From positions 372,001 through 436,000 of the forward strand of contig DIYL01000002.1 of the NCBI GenBank assembly GCA_002428985.1: a stretch of 64,000 bases of DNA, given 5' to 3'. The notes beneath the pieces are model-generated. The model did not search any database. It was not told the origin of the DNA and was given only the letters and a program-made list of their open reading frames with translations. A program made the translations under genes and the position numbers. The stretch is from Anaerolineales bacterium UBA6055. GTDB lineage: Bacteria; Chloroflexota; Anaerolineae; Aggregatilineales; Phototrophicaceae. This document shows positions 1 through 8,055 of this stretch, piece by piece (the first letter of the stretch is position 1; each line of letters opens with the position of its first letter).

Positions 1-1041
1 ATCTGTGCCTTGATTCGTCCAGAATTTAAAGCACTTCTTCGCATCGACCGTCCATTTTTTCACACCTTTGAGGTTGGACATACTATCTGTAAATTCAGGT
101 GCATCTGATGGAATCGCCTTCACCGGACATCCGTCGCTACACCGCCGACACACGTTACAAGTTTCCGTCACACCAAAATCAATCGGTTCATCAAATGTAA
201 GCGGTAGATCCGTGAAGATTTTAGCAATCCGAACACGCGGTCCAAACTCGGGAGTGATTAATAAACCATGCCGTCCATATTGTCCTAAGCCTGCTTGAAT
301 CGCTAGCGGGATCGATAAGGCTGTATCATTCAAACTCGCGACTGCACGATACCCCAAGTTGCGGATATATTGAGTGATCGACAAGACAGCAATAATGTCT
401 TTACTATACCCTTGTCCCGTCGCCGCACCACTCAATGCAGAGGGAACAGTTTCTATGGTTTGATGGTGCATCTCATTTGCAATCACAACCACATTAGGCA
501 AATCATCCGGCAAGTCCATTGGCTTATCCGTTAGCTTTTCACGACTATAATTATGCGTATAAACCCACCGTTCATCGTACTCACAAATCCCAACAGCATC
601 CGCACCCAAAAATTTAGCGGCACGTTTGAGATCTTTGCTATTATCTTCTGGTGTACTGTCAATCTTGCGCGTCGCGCCTTCACGGAACATCGTATAGGTG
701 TCGAGGAAGCCTTCTTTGCGGTCATCGGATTTTTCGAGCAAGTCAGCGGTAAAATCTGCGATATACCATGCCGCATTACGCAACGCATAATCCCGATGTT
801 GAAAGCCCTCAACTTTACGAAATTCAGCTAAGTCAGTGAAGTATGATTCAAAGAACTTACGCACACGATCAGAGCGCACCTCATCATCCCATGCAGCCCG
901 ATTGAACATGTCATATTTTTGATTAAACCGTTGGAATTCATCAGTGACTTCAAAGCCTGTTTTTTTGTCGATTGGCTTTTGGCAGATGCAATTTTCACAT
1001 TGGCAGTTACGGGTTTTGGTTTCAGGAGATAATGTTGTCAT
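1..1041 (-). CDS. Reductive dehalogenase-like iron-sulfur protein, C-terminus cut by window edge
   Basis: The reverse strand is open from an ATG at 1041 to base 1 (347 codons), so the C-terminus is missing. Residues ~249-259 read GLGQYGRHGLL, followed at 295-305 by CNVCRRCSDGCP, a ferredoxin-type cluster ligand set. Next comes a KKWTVDAKKCFKFW segment, which in RdhA proteins leads into the second 4Fe-4S cluster. This order is typical of the reductive dehalogenase domain, which in characterised members carries a corrinoid and removes halogens from organohalides. No Tat signal is present; the N-terminus instead has a CQCENCIC cluster at residues 13-20. No RdhB membrane anchor is visible. The protein may be a cytoplasmic RdhA homologue; epoxyqueuosine reductase is a less likely alternative. 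Substrate unknown. Confidence 0.8.
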   Translation of the reverse strand, partial: MTTLSPETKTRNCQCENCICQKPIDKKTGFEVTDEFQRFNQKYDMFNRAAWDDEVRSDRVRKFFESYFTDLAEFRKVEGFQHRDYALRNAAWYIADFTADLLEKSDDRKEGFLDTYTMFREGATRKIDSTPEDNSKDLKRAAKFLGADAVGICEYDERWVYTHNYSREKLTDKPMDLPDDLPNVVVIANEMHHQTIETVPSALSGAATGQGYSKDIIAVLSITQYIRNLGYRAVASLNDTALSIPLAIQAGLGQYGRHGLLITPEFGPRVRIAKIFTDLPLTFDEPIDFGVTETCNVCRRCSDGCPVKAIPSDAPEFTDSMSNLKGVKKWTVDAKKCFKFWTNQGTD

Positions 1042-1115
1042 AGCATTCTCGTTAGGTGAACATACATATGAATATATTCATAATAGTAACAGGTGACTAT
1101 ATCGACATGCAAACT

Positions 1116-1826
1116 TCAATACAATCCCGCCGGCTCATTATAATCCGCACCGGATGTCTCTAAATATTGTGCTGTAATGGCCCCTGTATCCTGTCGTTTT
1201 TGCATACAATGATAGAGAAACCATTCCATCCCACGCAGATTCTCACGCCATGTCTCCCACAGATAACCCACAGCCGAATCATCAAAATAGATTTGTGCGC
1301 CCTGTTTGGTTGCAAATACAGATAACCGTTTGTTGAGGATCTGCCTGACCAAGTCGTGATTGGTATGGTCAGCAATATATATGGTTGTCAGCTCTCTGGA
1401 ATATCGTCTAAATGCACGTTTCCAACTCATATGTGTTCCGATTATCAGTGTTTTATCTTGCGAATCCCGAAAAAGCCGATGCTGATTCAACACAAATAAC
1501 CGCTGTGCTTCATCCAGTGCAAAGGTATCCAAATCTGTGATGTCAGTATGATAATCAAAGTGCCACCGTGGGAGGCGTTCATAGGCAGTCCGCTTACCAC
1601 TCATGATTAATTGATCGCACAACCACAATAAACTCGTCGATTTACCACGTCCACGATGACCAATAATCTGCAGATTCTCAAACCCACTATCAAGCACAGA
1701 CAGCAATTCTGGGGGTGGTACAGTAACCGCAACCCATTCTTCTTGCGACAATGCGCCGAACGGATTTTTAGTCAGTCCAAGTTTGTGAAAAGGGAAAAAT
1801 GCATCAAAAGTTGCATCAGATGTCAT
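1116..1826 (-). CDS. ExeA/GspA-like AAA ATPase, function unknown
   Basis: This is a 236-residue P-loop protein. It opens with LGLTKNPFG (residues 16-24), the short lead typical of ExeA/GspA-type AAA ATPases. It then has Walker A GHRGRGKST (56-64), a Walker B-like ALDEAQ (103-108) and a sensor-like LIIGTH strand. There is no signal peptide or membrane segment, so it is probably cytosolic. It starts 2 bp after the potA stop codon and is very likely cotranscribed with the transporter genes. An ATPase of this kind is not a known part of polyamine ABC importers, so its job is unclear. The P-loop assignment is firm; the subfamily and role are not. Confidence 0.7.
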   Translation of the reverse strand: MTSDATFDAFFPFHKLGLTKNPFGALSQEEWVAVTVPPPELLSVLDSGFENLQIIGHRGRGKSTSLLWLCDQLIMSGKRTAYERLPRWHFDYHTDITDLDTFALDEAQRLFVLNQHRLFRDSQDKTLIIGTHMSWKRAFRRYSRELTTIYIADHTNHDLVRQILNKRLSVFATKQGAQIYFDDSAVGYLWETWRENLRGMEWFLYHCMQKRQDTGAITAQYLETSGADYNEPAGLY

Positions 1827-1828
1827 AT

Positions 1829-2944
1829 CTAACGATCAAGCACGGTCGTACTGGAATTATGCCAGAAGACCTTAATCACCTGACCTGTTTCAACATTGAG
1901 TGACGATTTATAGTCTACATTTTGAACACGTACAACCAGATCAACATCATCTGCAATTCGTACAGTATAACGTGTATCGGTTCCGATATATTGACTCTCA
2001 ACCAGTTCACCATTCAGCACAGTCATTTCAGTACGATCCGCATCAATTATGTTCGTCGAAATACCGACACGTTCAGGACGAATCGCAACTGTGACATCCC
2101 CAGAAGATTTTTGTAGTGCTTCCGATAGTTCGGCGTCAATTACGGTATTATCTGATAGGCGAACTTTGCCATACCCATTCCCGATGAGAGATTCTAATGT
2201 CGCGGGTATAAAGTTAGTCTCACCGATGAAGTCAGCAACAAAGTGAGTGTTCGGGTGTTCATAAATGTCTTTTGGGGTACCAACTTGCAACATCTTACCA
2301 TCACTCATCACAGCAATACGATCAGCCATCGTGATCGCTTCTTCTTGATCGTGTGTGACATAGATGAAGGTAATGCCAATATTGCGTTGCATCTCTTTGA
2401 GTTCATATTGCATATTTTTGCGGAGCTTTAAATCGAGTGCACCAAGCGGTTCATCCAATAGCAGGACGGCAGGACGTTTGACTAATGCCCGTGCCAATGC
2501 GATACGTTGTTGTTGACCACCAGATAGTTGATTCGGTTTGCGCTTCGACACATCTGGCAGGCGCACCATCTCAAGTGCTTCTTCGGCACGTTTTGTTGCA
2601 TCCTTTTTGCCAACACCCTCCATCTGCAAGCCAAACATGATGTTTTGCAGAACAGTCATATGTGGGAAGAGCGCGTAATCTTGAAACACTGTGTTTACAG
2701 GGCGATGATACGCGGGGATGTTTTCCATCGCAGTACCACGAATAAGCACATTCCCACTCGTAGGTGGCTCGAATCCAGCAATCATACGGAGGGTGGTCGT
2801 CTTGCCACACCCACTCGGGCCCAATAGAGCAAAAAATTCGCCATCTTCGATCTGCACACTGACATCATCAACAGCGCGAACTGTTGACCCGCCAGACGTA
2901 AACTCTTTGATGATATTCTTTAATTCAACATCATATGTCGTCAT
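1829..2944 (-). CDS. potA: Spermidine/putrescine ABC transporter ATP-binding protein PotA
   Basis: This is the ATPase subunit of a polyamine-type importer, acting on the cytoplasmic face with PotB and PotC. It has Walker A GPSGCGKT (about residues 42-49), the signature LSGGQQQR, Walker B LLLDEPLGALD and the switch HDQEEA. A C-terminal TOBE-like regulatory domain follows from about residue 240. The ATG at 2944 is preferred over an in-frame TTG at 2950 because the GGG upstream is at ribosome-binding distance from the ATG only. It lies last of the four pot genes, after a hairpin that follows potD. Length (371 aa) is normal for PotA. The exact polyamine transported cannot be read from the sequence. 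Confidence 0.93.
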   Translation of the reverse strand: MTTYDVELKNIIKEFTSGGSTVRAVDDVSVQIEDGEFFALLGPSGCGKTTTLRMIAGFEPPTSGNVLIRGTAMENIPAYHRPVNTVFQDYALFPHMTVLQNIMFGLQMEGVGKKDATKRAEEALEMVRLPDVSKRKPNQLSGGQQQRIALARALVKRPAVLLLDEPLGALDLKLRKNMQYELKEMQRNIGITFIYVTHDQEEAITMADRIAVMSDGKMLQVGTPKDIYEHPNTHFVADFIGETNFIPATLESLIGNGYGKVRLSDNTVIDAELSEALQKSSGDVTVAIRPERVGISTNIIDADRTEMTVLNGELVESQYIGTDTRYTVRIADDVDLVVRVQNVDYKSSLNVETGQVIKVFWHNSSTTVLDR

Positions 2945-2973
2945 TTTCAATTACCCATGTTGCTTTATCGTAA

Positions 2974-2994
2974 GGGTGGAATTGAGATCCACCC
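2974..2994 (-). promoter_or_regulatory. Intergenic hairpin between potD and potA
   Basis: A perfect 7-bp stem (GGGTGGA/TCCACCC) with a 7-nt loop lies in the 65-bp gap between the potD stop and the potA start. No T-run follows it on the minus strand, so it looks more like an mRNA-stabilising or attenuating hairpin than a full terminator. Confidence 0.5.
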
Positions 2995-3009
2995 CTACCG
3001 ACAAAATAT

Positions 3010-4128
3010 TTATTGACCCAAGAAAATGAGCAATTCATCCCACGCGTTGTTGTAAAGTTCTTCACCTTCAGGACCTAGATAGATCGATGTGAAGAGGTTT
3101 TCCAGTTGTTCTTCTGGTGGGTAGATTGCAGAATCATTGAGCATAGCTGCATCAATAAGACCGGATTCGATTGATGCTTGGTTAGGGGACGCGTAAGCAA
3201 TGAAGTTGCTGAGGTCTGCGCCAACCTGTGCATCAAGAATATAATCCATAAAGACCATCGCCAACTCTGGATTCGGTGCATCGATTGGAACAGCTAGATT
3301 ATCCACCCAAACGTTGCTACCTTCTTCTGGCAGGACATAAGCAAAGTCTTCACATTCACATGCCGCGATAATCTGAGAAATATCGCCGTTATATTCAATA
3401 GCAATATCGACTTCGCCACGCTCCAACAGAACCTGACCATCATCACCTGCAACGGTGACCACATTACTACCTTTTTCGATCAGATAATCGCGTGCTTCAT
3501 TGATTTCATCAGGGTTAACGCTATTGGCATCGTATCCAAGGATTGTTAGGGCAACACCGAGCAGGCTAGCACGATCATCGAGCCATGCCACGCTACCATC
3601 ATAATCCCAAACCTGTTCCCATGAGGTGATACCATCAGGGAAGGCTTCGGTACTATAGCCGACACCAATCGTACCCCACTGATATGGAACGGAGTATGTG
3701 TTATCAGGATCAAACGCGAGACCCGTCATATTCGGCAACAAGTTGGCGTAGTTAGGGATCATCTCAAGGTCAATTGGGATCAGCAATTCTTCTGCTGCCA
3801 TTTGTTCAACAAATGACCCACTTGGCACGATCACATCATAACCAGGGTTTCCTTGACGAATACGCGCTAGCATCGCTTCGTTACTTTCAAAAATATCGTA
3901 GTTAACCGTTACGCCACAGGCTTCTTCAAAGTTAGGAATAGTGTCTTCGGCAATATAAGTAGACCAGTTGAAAATACTCAGCGTCTGTCCATCAAACCCT
4001 TCGGGACACGTCCATACGTCCATCTCCATCATTTCCATTTCGGGTTCTTCTGTCGCTTCTGCATCTTGCGCAGTAGCGACGGGTACAAGTAGCGCCAATA
4101 ACACCAACAACAATAAAACTTTTTTCAT
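3010..4128 (-). CDS. potD: Polyamine ABC transporter substrate-binding protein PotD
   Basis: This is an extracytoplasmic solute-binding protein of the spermidine/putrescine type. The start is set at the ATG of MKKVLLLLVLLALLVPV because GGAGGAAAC sits just upstream (4131-4139). A longer in-frame reading would run into the end of potC. The Sec signal ends near ATAQ, with no lipobox Cys. An acidic Met/Glu linker (EMEMMEMD) precedes the mature domain. The segments TLSIFNWSTYIAEDTIPNFE and YDVIVPSG are characteristic of PotD/PotF proteins. It is the third gene of the importer operon, 25 bp after potC. Ligand identity (putrescine or spermidine) is inferred from family and neighbours, not shown. Confidence 0.92.
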   Translation of the reverse strand: MKKVLLLLVLLALLVPVATAQDAEATEEPEMEMMEMDVWTCPEGFDGQTLSIFNWSTYIAEDTIPNFEEACGVTVNYDIFESNEAMLARIRQGNPGYDVIVPSGSFVEQMAAEELLIPIDLEMIPNYANLLPNMTGLAFDPDNTYSVPYQWGTIGVGYSTEAFPDGITSWEQVWDYDGSVAWLDDRASLLGVALTILGYDANSVNPDEINEARDYLIEKGSNVVTVAGDDGQVLLERGEVDIAIEYNGDISQIIAACECEDFAYVLPEEGSNVWVDNLAVPIDAPNPELAMVFMDYILDAQVGADLSNFIAYASPNQASIESGLIDAAMLNDSAIYPPEEQLENLFTSIYLGPEGEELYNNAWDELLIFLGQ

Positions 4129-4153
4129 GAGTTTCCTCCATACAAAAAATACA

Positions 4154-5053
4154 CTATCGGGTCGCATTGCGCCCCTGTAAACCAAGCGAAATACCGATCA
4201 AGATGGTACTCAGCACCATCATAATGGTCGAGATTGCGTTGACCTCAGGTGTTACAGTCAACTTGAGCAAGCCATATACAAATACAGGTAAAGTGGTTGT
4301 CCCCACACCCGAATTAAAGAAAGTAATCACAAAATCATCGAGTGACAGTGTAAACGCCAATAAAGCACCCGCAACGACACCGGGCAAAATTAGGGGGAAT
4401 GTCACGCGCCAGAAGGTCTGCCATGAATTCGCCCCAAGGTCGCCTGCTGCTTCTTCTAGACGCGGATTCATATCAGCGAGTCGTGCGCGAACAACAATCG
4501 CTACATAGCTGATATTAAATGTCACATGGGCGATGATGATCGTATGAAAGCCGGGGAAAATACGCGTTCCAGTTAAGGTATCAATCCAATCAAACACGAC
4601 GTTGAAGAAAATTGCTAATGAAATCGCCTGCGTAATTTCTGGTATGACAACAGGTAGAAACAGAACGCCATCAATCGCTCTTCTACCGCGAAATTTACCA
4701 CGCCCTAAAGCGAGCGCAACCATCGTCCCCAGCACTGTCGCGATTACTGTCGAAATTACACCAACAAAAATGCTGTTGCGAAATGAATTGAGGAGTAAAT
4801 CCGTAGTGAAGTTAGGGTCTGCTCCGACGACATTATTGAGGATGTTGTTATACCAGTTGAGCGTAAATCCAGTGAATGACGATACAGACTTACTCTCATT
4901 GAACGAGAACAAAACAAGGATCAGGATTGGTGCCCACAGGAAGAAATAGGAGAATATGGGATTGACCCACAATCCAATCCGTCCCACCTGACGAATCAGG
5001 CGGTTACGCCCCATCGCACCTTCGTTAATAAGAATCGGATCTTTAGCGGTCAT
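4154..5053 (-). CDS. potC: Polyamine ABC transporter permease PotC
   Basis: This is a 299-residue inner-membrane permease with about six hydrophobic segments. It has the EAA loop EEAAGDLGANSWQTFWRVTF, which docks the ATPase, followed by LPLILPG-like sequence. The first membrane segment is near residues 32-52, and the C-terminal segments end in a short basic tail. Its ATG overlaps the potB stop by 4 bp (ATGA), and AGGAG lies 8 bases upstream, which supports translational coupling. The order potB-potC-potD-potA on one strand indicates a complete importer. A putrescine-specific (PotI) or spermidine-specific (PotC) role cannot be distinguished here. Confidence 0.92.
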   Translation of the reverse strand: MTAKDPILINEGAMGRNRLIRQVGRIGLWVNPIFSYFFLWAPILILVLFSFNESKSVSSFTGFTLNWYNNILNNVVGADPNFTTDLLLNSFRNSIFVGVISTVIATVLGTMVALALGRGKFRGRRAIDGVLFLPVVIPEITQAISLAIFFNVVFDWIDTLTGTRIFPGFHTIIIAHVTFNISYVAIVVRARLADMNPRLEEAAGDLGANSWQTFWRVTFPLILPGVVAGALLAFTLSLDDFVITFFNSGVGTTTLPVFVYGLLKLTVTPEVNAISTIMMVLSTILIGISLGLQGRNATR

Positions 5054-5907
5054 GAGTCACGCTCCTGACGATTGGCAAAGACATAGACAACGAGTGATAC
5101 CATTACCACCACCATCATGACGACAGAGAGAGCCGACCCTAGTGGCATATTGCCAGACCCACCAAACTGGTTATTGATCAAATTACCGATCATCAGCCCT
5201 TTTGTCCCACCCAGCAAATCAGGTGTAACAAATGCCCCCACTGAAGGGATAAAGACCAGTGCCATACCTGCCAAAACACCGGGTAATGTCAACGGAAGTA
5301 CCACACGCAAAAATGTACGTACATCATTTGCGCCGAGGTCATTAGCAGCATCTACAAACTTAAAGTCAAAACGTTCAACTGACGCATAGATCGGCAAGAC
5401 CATAAACGGCAGGAATCCGTAGACTAGCCCAACCAAAACGGCAAATTGTGTATTCAAGAGTTGCATCGGTTCGGCGATGAGACCAAGGCTGATGAGAAAA
5501 CTGTTGATTGTCCCCTCTTCGCCAAGTAAAATCCGCCACGCATAGGTACGGATGAGGAAGTTTGTCCAGAACGGTAAAATCACCAGAAATAAGCATAGCT
5601 GGCGGAAAGTATAATTACTGCGTGTACTGATAAAAAACGCCAGAGGGTAGCCAATGATCAGACAAATGACTGTTGTCAATGCAGCCAGTCCAATCGACCG
5701 CCATAGGATAATCGAAAAGATACCAAGGGTGCGCTCGTAATGCTCAATCGTAAATGGCAATTCTGGCAAGCCACCTGTCGTCCGTGTCATAAAGCTAACA
5801 ATCAGCACAATCAGCAGGGGTACGACAAAAAAGATACCAATCCACAAGATCGTTGGTAACGCTAAGAAAAATCCATTTTGACGATTACGAGAAATCCAAT
5901 TACTCAT
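5050..5907 (-). CDS. potB: Polyamine ABC transporter permease PotB
   Basis: This permease is the first gene of the importer operon. The start chosen is the ATG of MSNWISRNRQNGFFLALP (5907), giving 285 aa, the usual length. The reading frame stays open further upstream, but that extension is AT-rich and unlike any permease N-terminus. Six hydrophobic stretches and the EAA loop DAANDLGANDVRTFLRVVL are present. It overlaps potC by 4 bp. The 214-bp gap to the divergent GNAT gene must hold promoters for both operons. Confidence 0.92.
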   Translation of the reverse strand: MSNWISRNRQNGFFLALPTILWIGIFFVVPLLIVLIVSFMTRTTGGLPELPFTIEHYERTLGIFSIILWRSIGLAALTTVICLIIGYPLAFFISTRSNYTFRQLCLFLVILPFWTNFLIRTYAWRILLGEEGTINSFLISLGLIAEPMQLLNTQFAVLVGLVYGFLPFMVLPIYASVERFDFKFVDAANDLGANDVRTFLRVVLPLTLPGVLAGMALVFIPSVGAFVTPDLLGGTKGLMIGNLINNQFGGSGNMPLGSALSVVMMVVVMVSLVVYVFANRQERDS

Positions 5908-6074
5908 AAACTCACACCCACCAAGCTGAATTAAAACAAGGTGCTTTAGACAAGCGCATATATTTACGAATCGGGAAGAGAAGAACATTAAAAGTTTGAA
6001 AAATATAGATTTCCAAATTCGTTTTTTACACTGGTTGCGATATATACTTGAATGATTAATTTTTAGCCAAAGCT

Positions 6075-6093
6075 GATACGATAGTAACGTATC
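6075..6093. promoter_or_regulatory. Inverted repeat in the potB/GNAT divergent region
   Basis: GATACG and CGTATC are arranged as an inverted repeat around a 7-base spacer, 29 bp before the GNAT start. It is a candidate operator for a regulator of the divergent import and catabolism operons. No regulator is encoded next to it, so this is only a positional suggestion. Confidence 0.3.
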
Positions 6094-6121
6094 TTGCAAG
6101 TTATCGCTAAGGCAATTTTTT

Positions 6122-6793
6122 ATGGAAACAAATAGACTTTCTTTGGATAAATTAACTATTACGAATAGCCAAGTCCAATACGCTGAGGGAATCTGTGCGA
6201 CAGTGCGTCTTGCATTCCATGTAGGCTTAGACGAAGAATGCGATGATTGCATGAAACCGCACCACATCATGGCGCAAGTCGAACGCTTTCCTGAAGGGCA
6301 ATTCGTCTCCGTATATCAAAAAGACGATAACAAAGAGCTTGTCGTCGGTATGGCAGCAACCATGCGGACATCACATCCCCCAACAAAAACTCAACATTCA
6401 TGGTTAGATGCCATCGGTGGTCTGACTATCAAAAACCATGAGCCCGATGGCGAATGGCTCTATGGTGTCGAGATGGCAGTAAACCCCAAGTATCATCGTA
6501 ACGGCATTGGCACACAACTCTACAAAAAGCGATTCCAACTTGTTAAAGATTTAAATTTGCGCGGATGGTACGCAGTCGGTATGCTTATGGGCTATGAAAA
6601 CCATGCCGATAAGATGGATGTTGTCACCTATGGCAACAAAGTCATCGCAGGCGAGATATATGACCCAACTGTTTCGATGCAGATTAATCGTGGTTTTCGG
6701 GCAGAATATGTCGTTACCGATTATCTAGATGAACCTCCAGCGGGAGATGCTGGTGTGTTGATTATTTGGGATAATCCAGAGTACAAGGAATAA
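6122..6793 (+). CDS. GNAT-family N-acetyltransferase resembling the YhcX acetyltransferase half
   Basis: This is a 223-residue acetyl-CoA-dependent transferase. The acetyl-CoA loop is seen in VEMAVNPKYHRNGIGTQLY (about residues 118-136), with the R/Q-x-x-G-x-G/A pattern as HRNGIG. The segments RFPEGQF, NHEPDGEWLYG and EIYDPT match, from memory, the GNAT domain that in YhcX-type proteins is fused to a carbon-nitrogen hydrolase. Here it is separate, and a carbon-nitrogen hydrolase lies four genes downstream in the same run. It is the first gene of the plus-strand amine operon, 2 bp before an amine oxidase. Acetylation of a polyamine is a reasonable guess, but the substrate is unproven. Confidence 0.85.
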   Translation: METNRLSLDKLTITNSQVQYAEGICATVRLAFHVGLDEECDDCMKPHHIMAQVERFPEGQFVSVYQKDDNKELVVGMAATMRTSHPPTKTQHSWLDAIGGLTIKNHEPDGEWLYGVEMAVNPKYHRNGIGTQLYKKRFQLVKDLNLRGWYAVGMLMGYENHADKMDVVTYGNKVIAGEIYDPTVSMQINRGFRAEYVVTDYLDEPPAGDAGVLIIWDNPEYKE

Positions 6794-6795
6794 GC

Positions 6796-8055
6796 ATGAC
6801 AACAATCGTTATTGGTGCAGGGATTGCTGGACTTTCCGCAGGGTATCACCTGACACAAGCTGGACGCGAAGTCATTCTTCTAGAAGCACGAGATCGCATC
6901 GGTGGGCGTGTATGGACAAACCGTGACTTTGCCGATATTCCAGTTGAATTCGGTGCAGAACTCATTCACGGTGCAAAGATTAGCACATGGGAATGGGTCG
7001 AGAAATTAGGACTCAAAACTGTTCACTGGCAAAAAACTGATGACTCAATGGTACGTTTAGAAGACGGACGATGGATGACAATGCGCGAAGCCCGCGAAAC
7101 CTCACCAGAATTTGATATCACACGCTCGTGGATTTTGCAGGATATTGATGAACCAATGTCAGAAGAAGACCTCGGCACCTATCTCAAGCGAATCGGATTT
7201 ACAGACGAGCAATTGCGCTACGTGCAACGGTCTTACGCCAATGCCGAAGGCGAAGCGATGGATAAATTAAACGCAGCCGCTCATGCTACTGTATTACAGA
7301 GTTCCGAAGATGGCGATTTTTCCGACCATCGTATTTTAGATGGCTACGATTCGTACTATAACGCGCTAGCAGATGGCTTAGATATTCGCCTGAACACAGT
7401 TGTCACCGAAATTGACTGGTCAGATGACGTCACAGTCAAAACCGCCGATGGACAAACCTTTACCGGAGACAACGCCGTCATTACAGTCACAGTCGGCGTA
7501 CTTAAAGCCAATGCCATCCAATTCACACCAGAACTGCCACAGGTCAAACATGAAGCACTCGCTGGTATTGATATGGGGCCAGTTATGAAAATGGTCTACG
7601 AATTCGAAGAACCCATTTTGGATCGTTCCATCGGCGCAATTTATGCCAAAGATAGCCCGCCGATGTGGTGGTCACCATCGCTTAGGCGTGATGAAGACAC
7701 TATAGTTTGGACAGCGTTCTTCTCAGGCAATTATGCACGCGAAATGCTCGAACTCGGTGAAGAAAAAGCTTTACAAAAAGGCTTAGAAACGCTCCGAGAA
7801 GAAGTTGGAAATCCTGAGCTCACCTATAAACAAGCGCGTTGGGTTAATTGGCCTCAAGACGAATTTTCACGCGGAGGCTATAGTTATTGTTTACCGGGAC
7901 ATTTAGATGCGCGCGATAAACTCGCACAACCGACCCCGCCATTATATTGGGCTGGTGAAGGTGCCGCACCATTAGATCAAGTTGCAGTTGTACATGGTGC
8001 TTATTTCACAGGGCAACGTGCAGCCAACGAAATAATCAATGGTGGTGAGTTATGA
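6796..8055 (+). CDS. FAD-dependent amine oxidase (first of a tandem pair)
   Basis: This 419-residue flavoenzyme belongs to the monoamine/polyamine oxidase family. The N-terminal dinucleotide fold has IGAGIAG (residues 6-12) and the family motif EARDRIGGRVWT. The C-terminal FAD-contact segment is YWAGEGAAPLDQVAVVHGAY. Family members oxidise primary or secondary amines to aldehydes with release of H2O2. AAGGA lies six bases before the ATG. It overlaps the next gene by 4 bp (ATGA). Next to a polyamine importer, a polyamine or putrescine substrate is likely but not shown by the sequence. Confidence 0.9.
   Translation: MTTIVIGAGIAGLSAGYHLTQAGREVILLEARDRIGGRVWTNRDFADIPVEFGAELIHGAKISTWEWVEKLGLKTVHWQKTDDSMVRLEDGRWMTMREARETSPEFDITRSWILQDIDEPMSEEDLGTYLKRIGFTDEQLRYVQRSYANAEGEAMDKLNAAAHATVLQSSEDGDFSDHRILDGYDSYYNALADGLDIRLNTVVTEIDWSDDVTVKTADGQTFTGDNAVITVTVGVLKANAIQFTPELPQVKHEALAGIDMGPVMKMVYEFEEPILDRSIGAIYAKDSPPMWWSPSLRRDEDTIVWTAFFSGNYAREMLELGEEKALQKGLETLREEVGNPELTYKQARWVNWPQDEFSRGGYSYCLPGHLDARDKLAQPTPPLYWAGEGAAPLDQVAVVHGAYFTGQRAANEIINGGEL

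Noticed and set aside
531..831. Two short frames on both strands in the first kilobase
   Set aside because: Both lie inside the reductive dehalogenase-like gene, whose frame is open throughout with family motifs.
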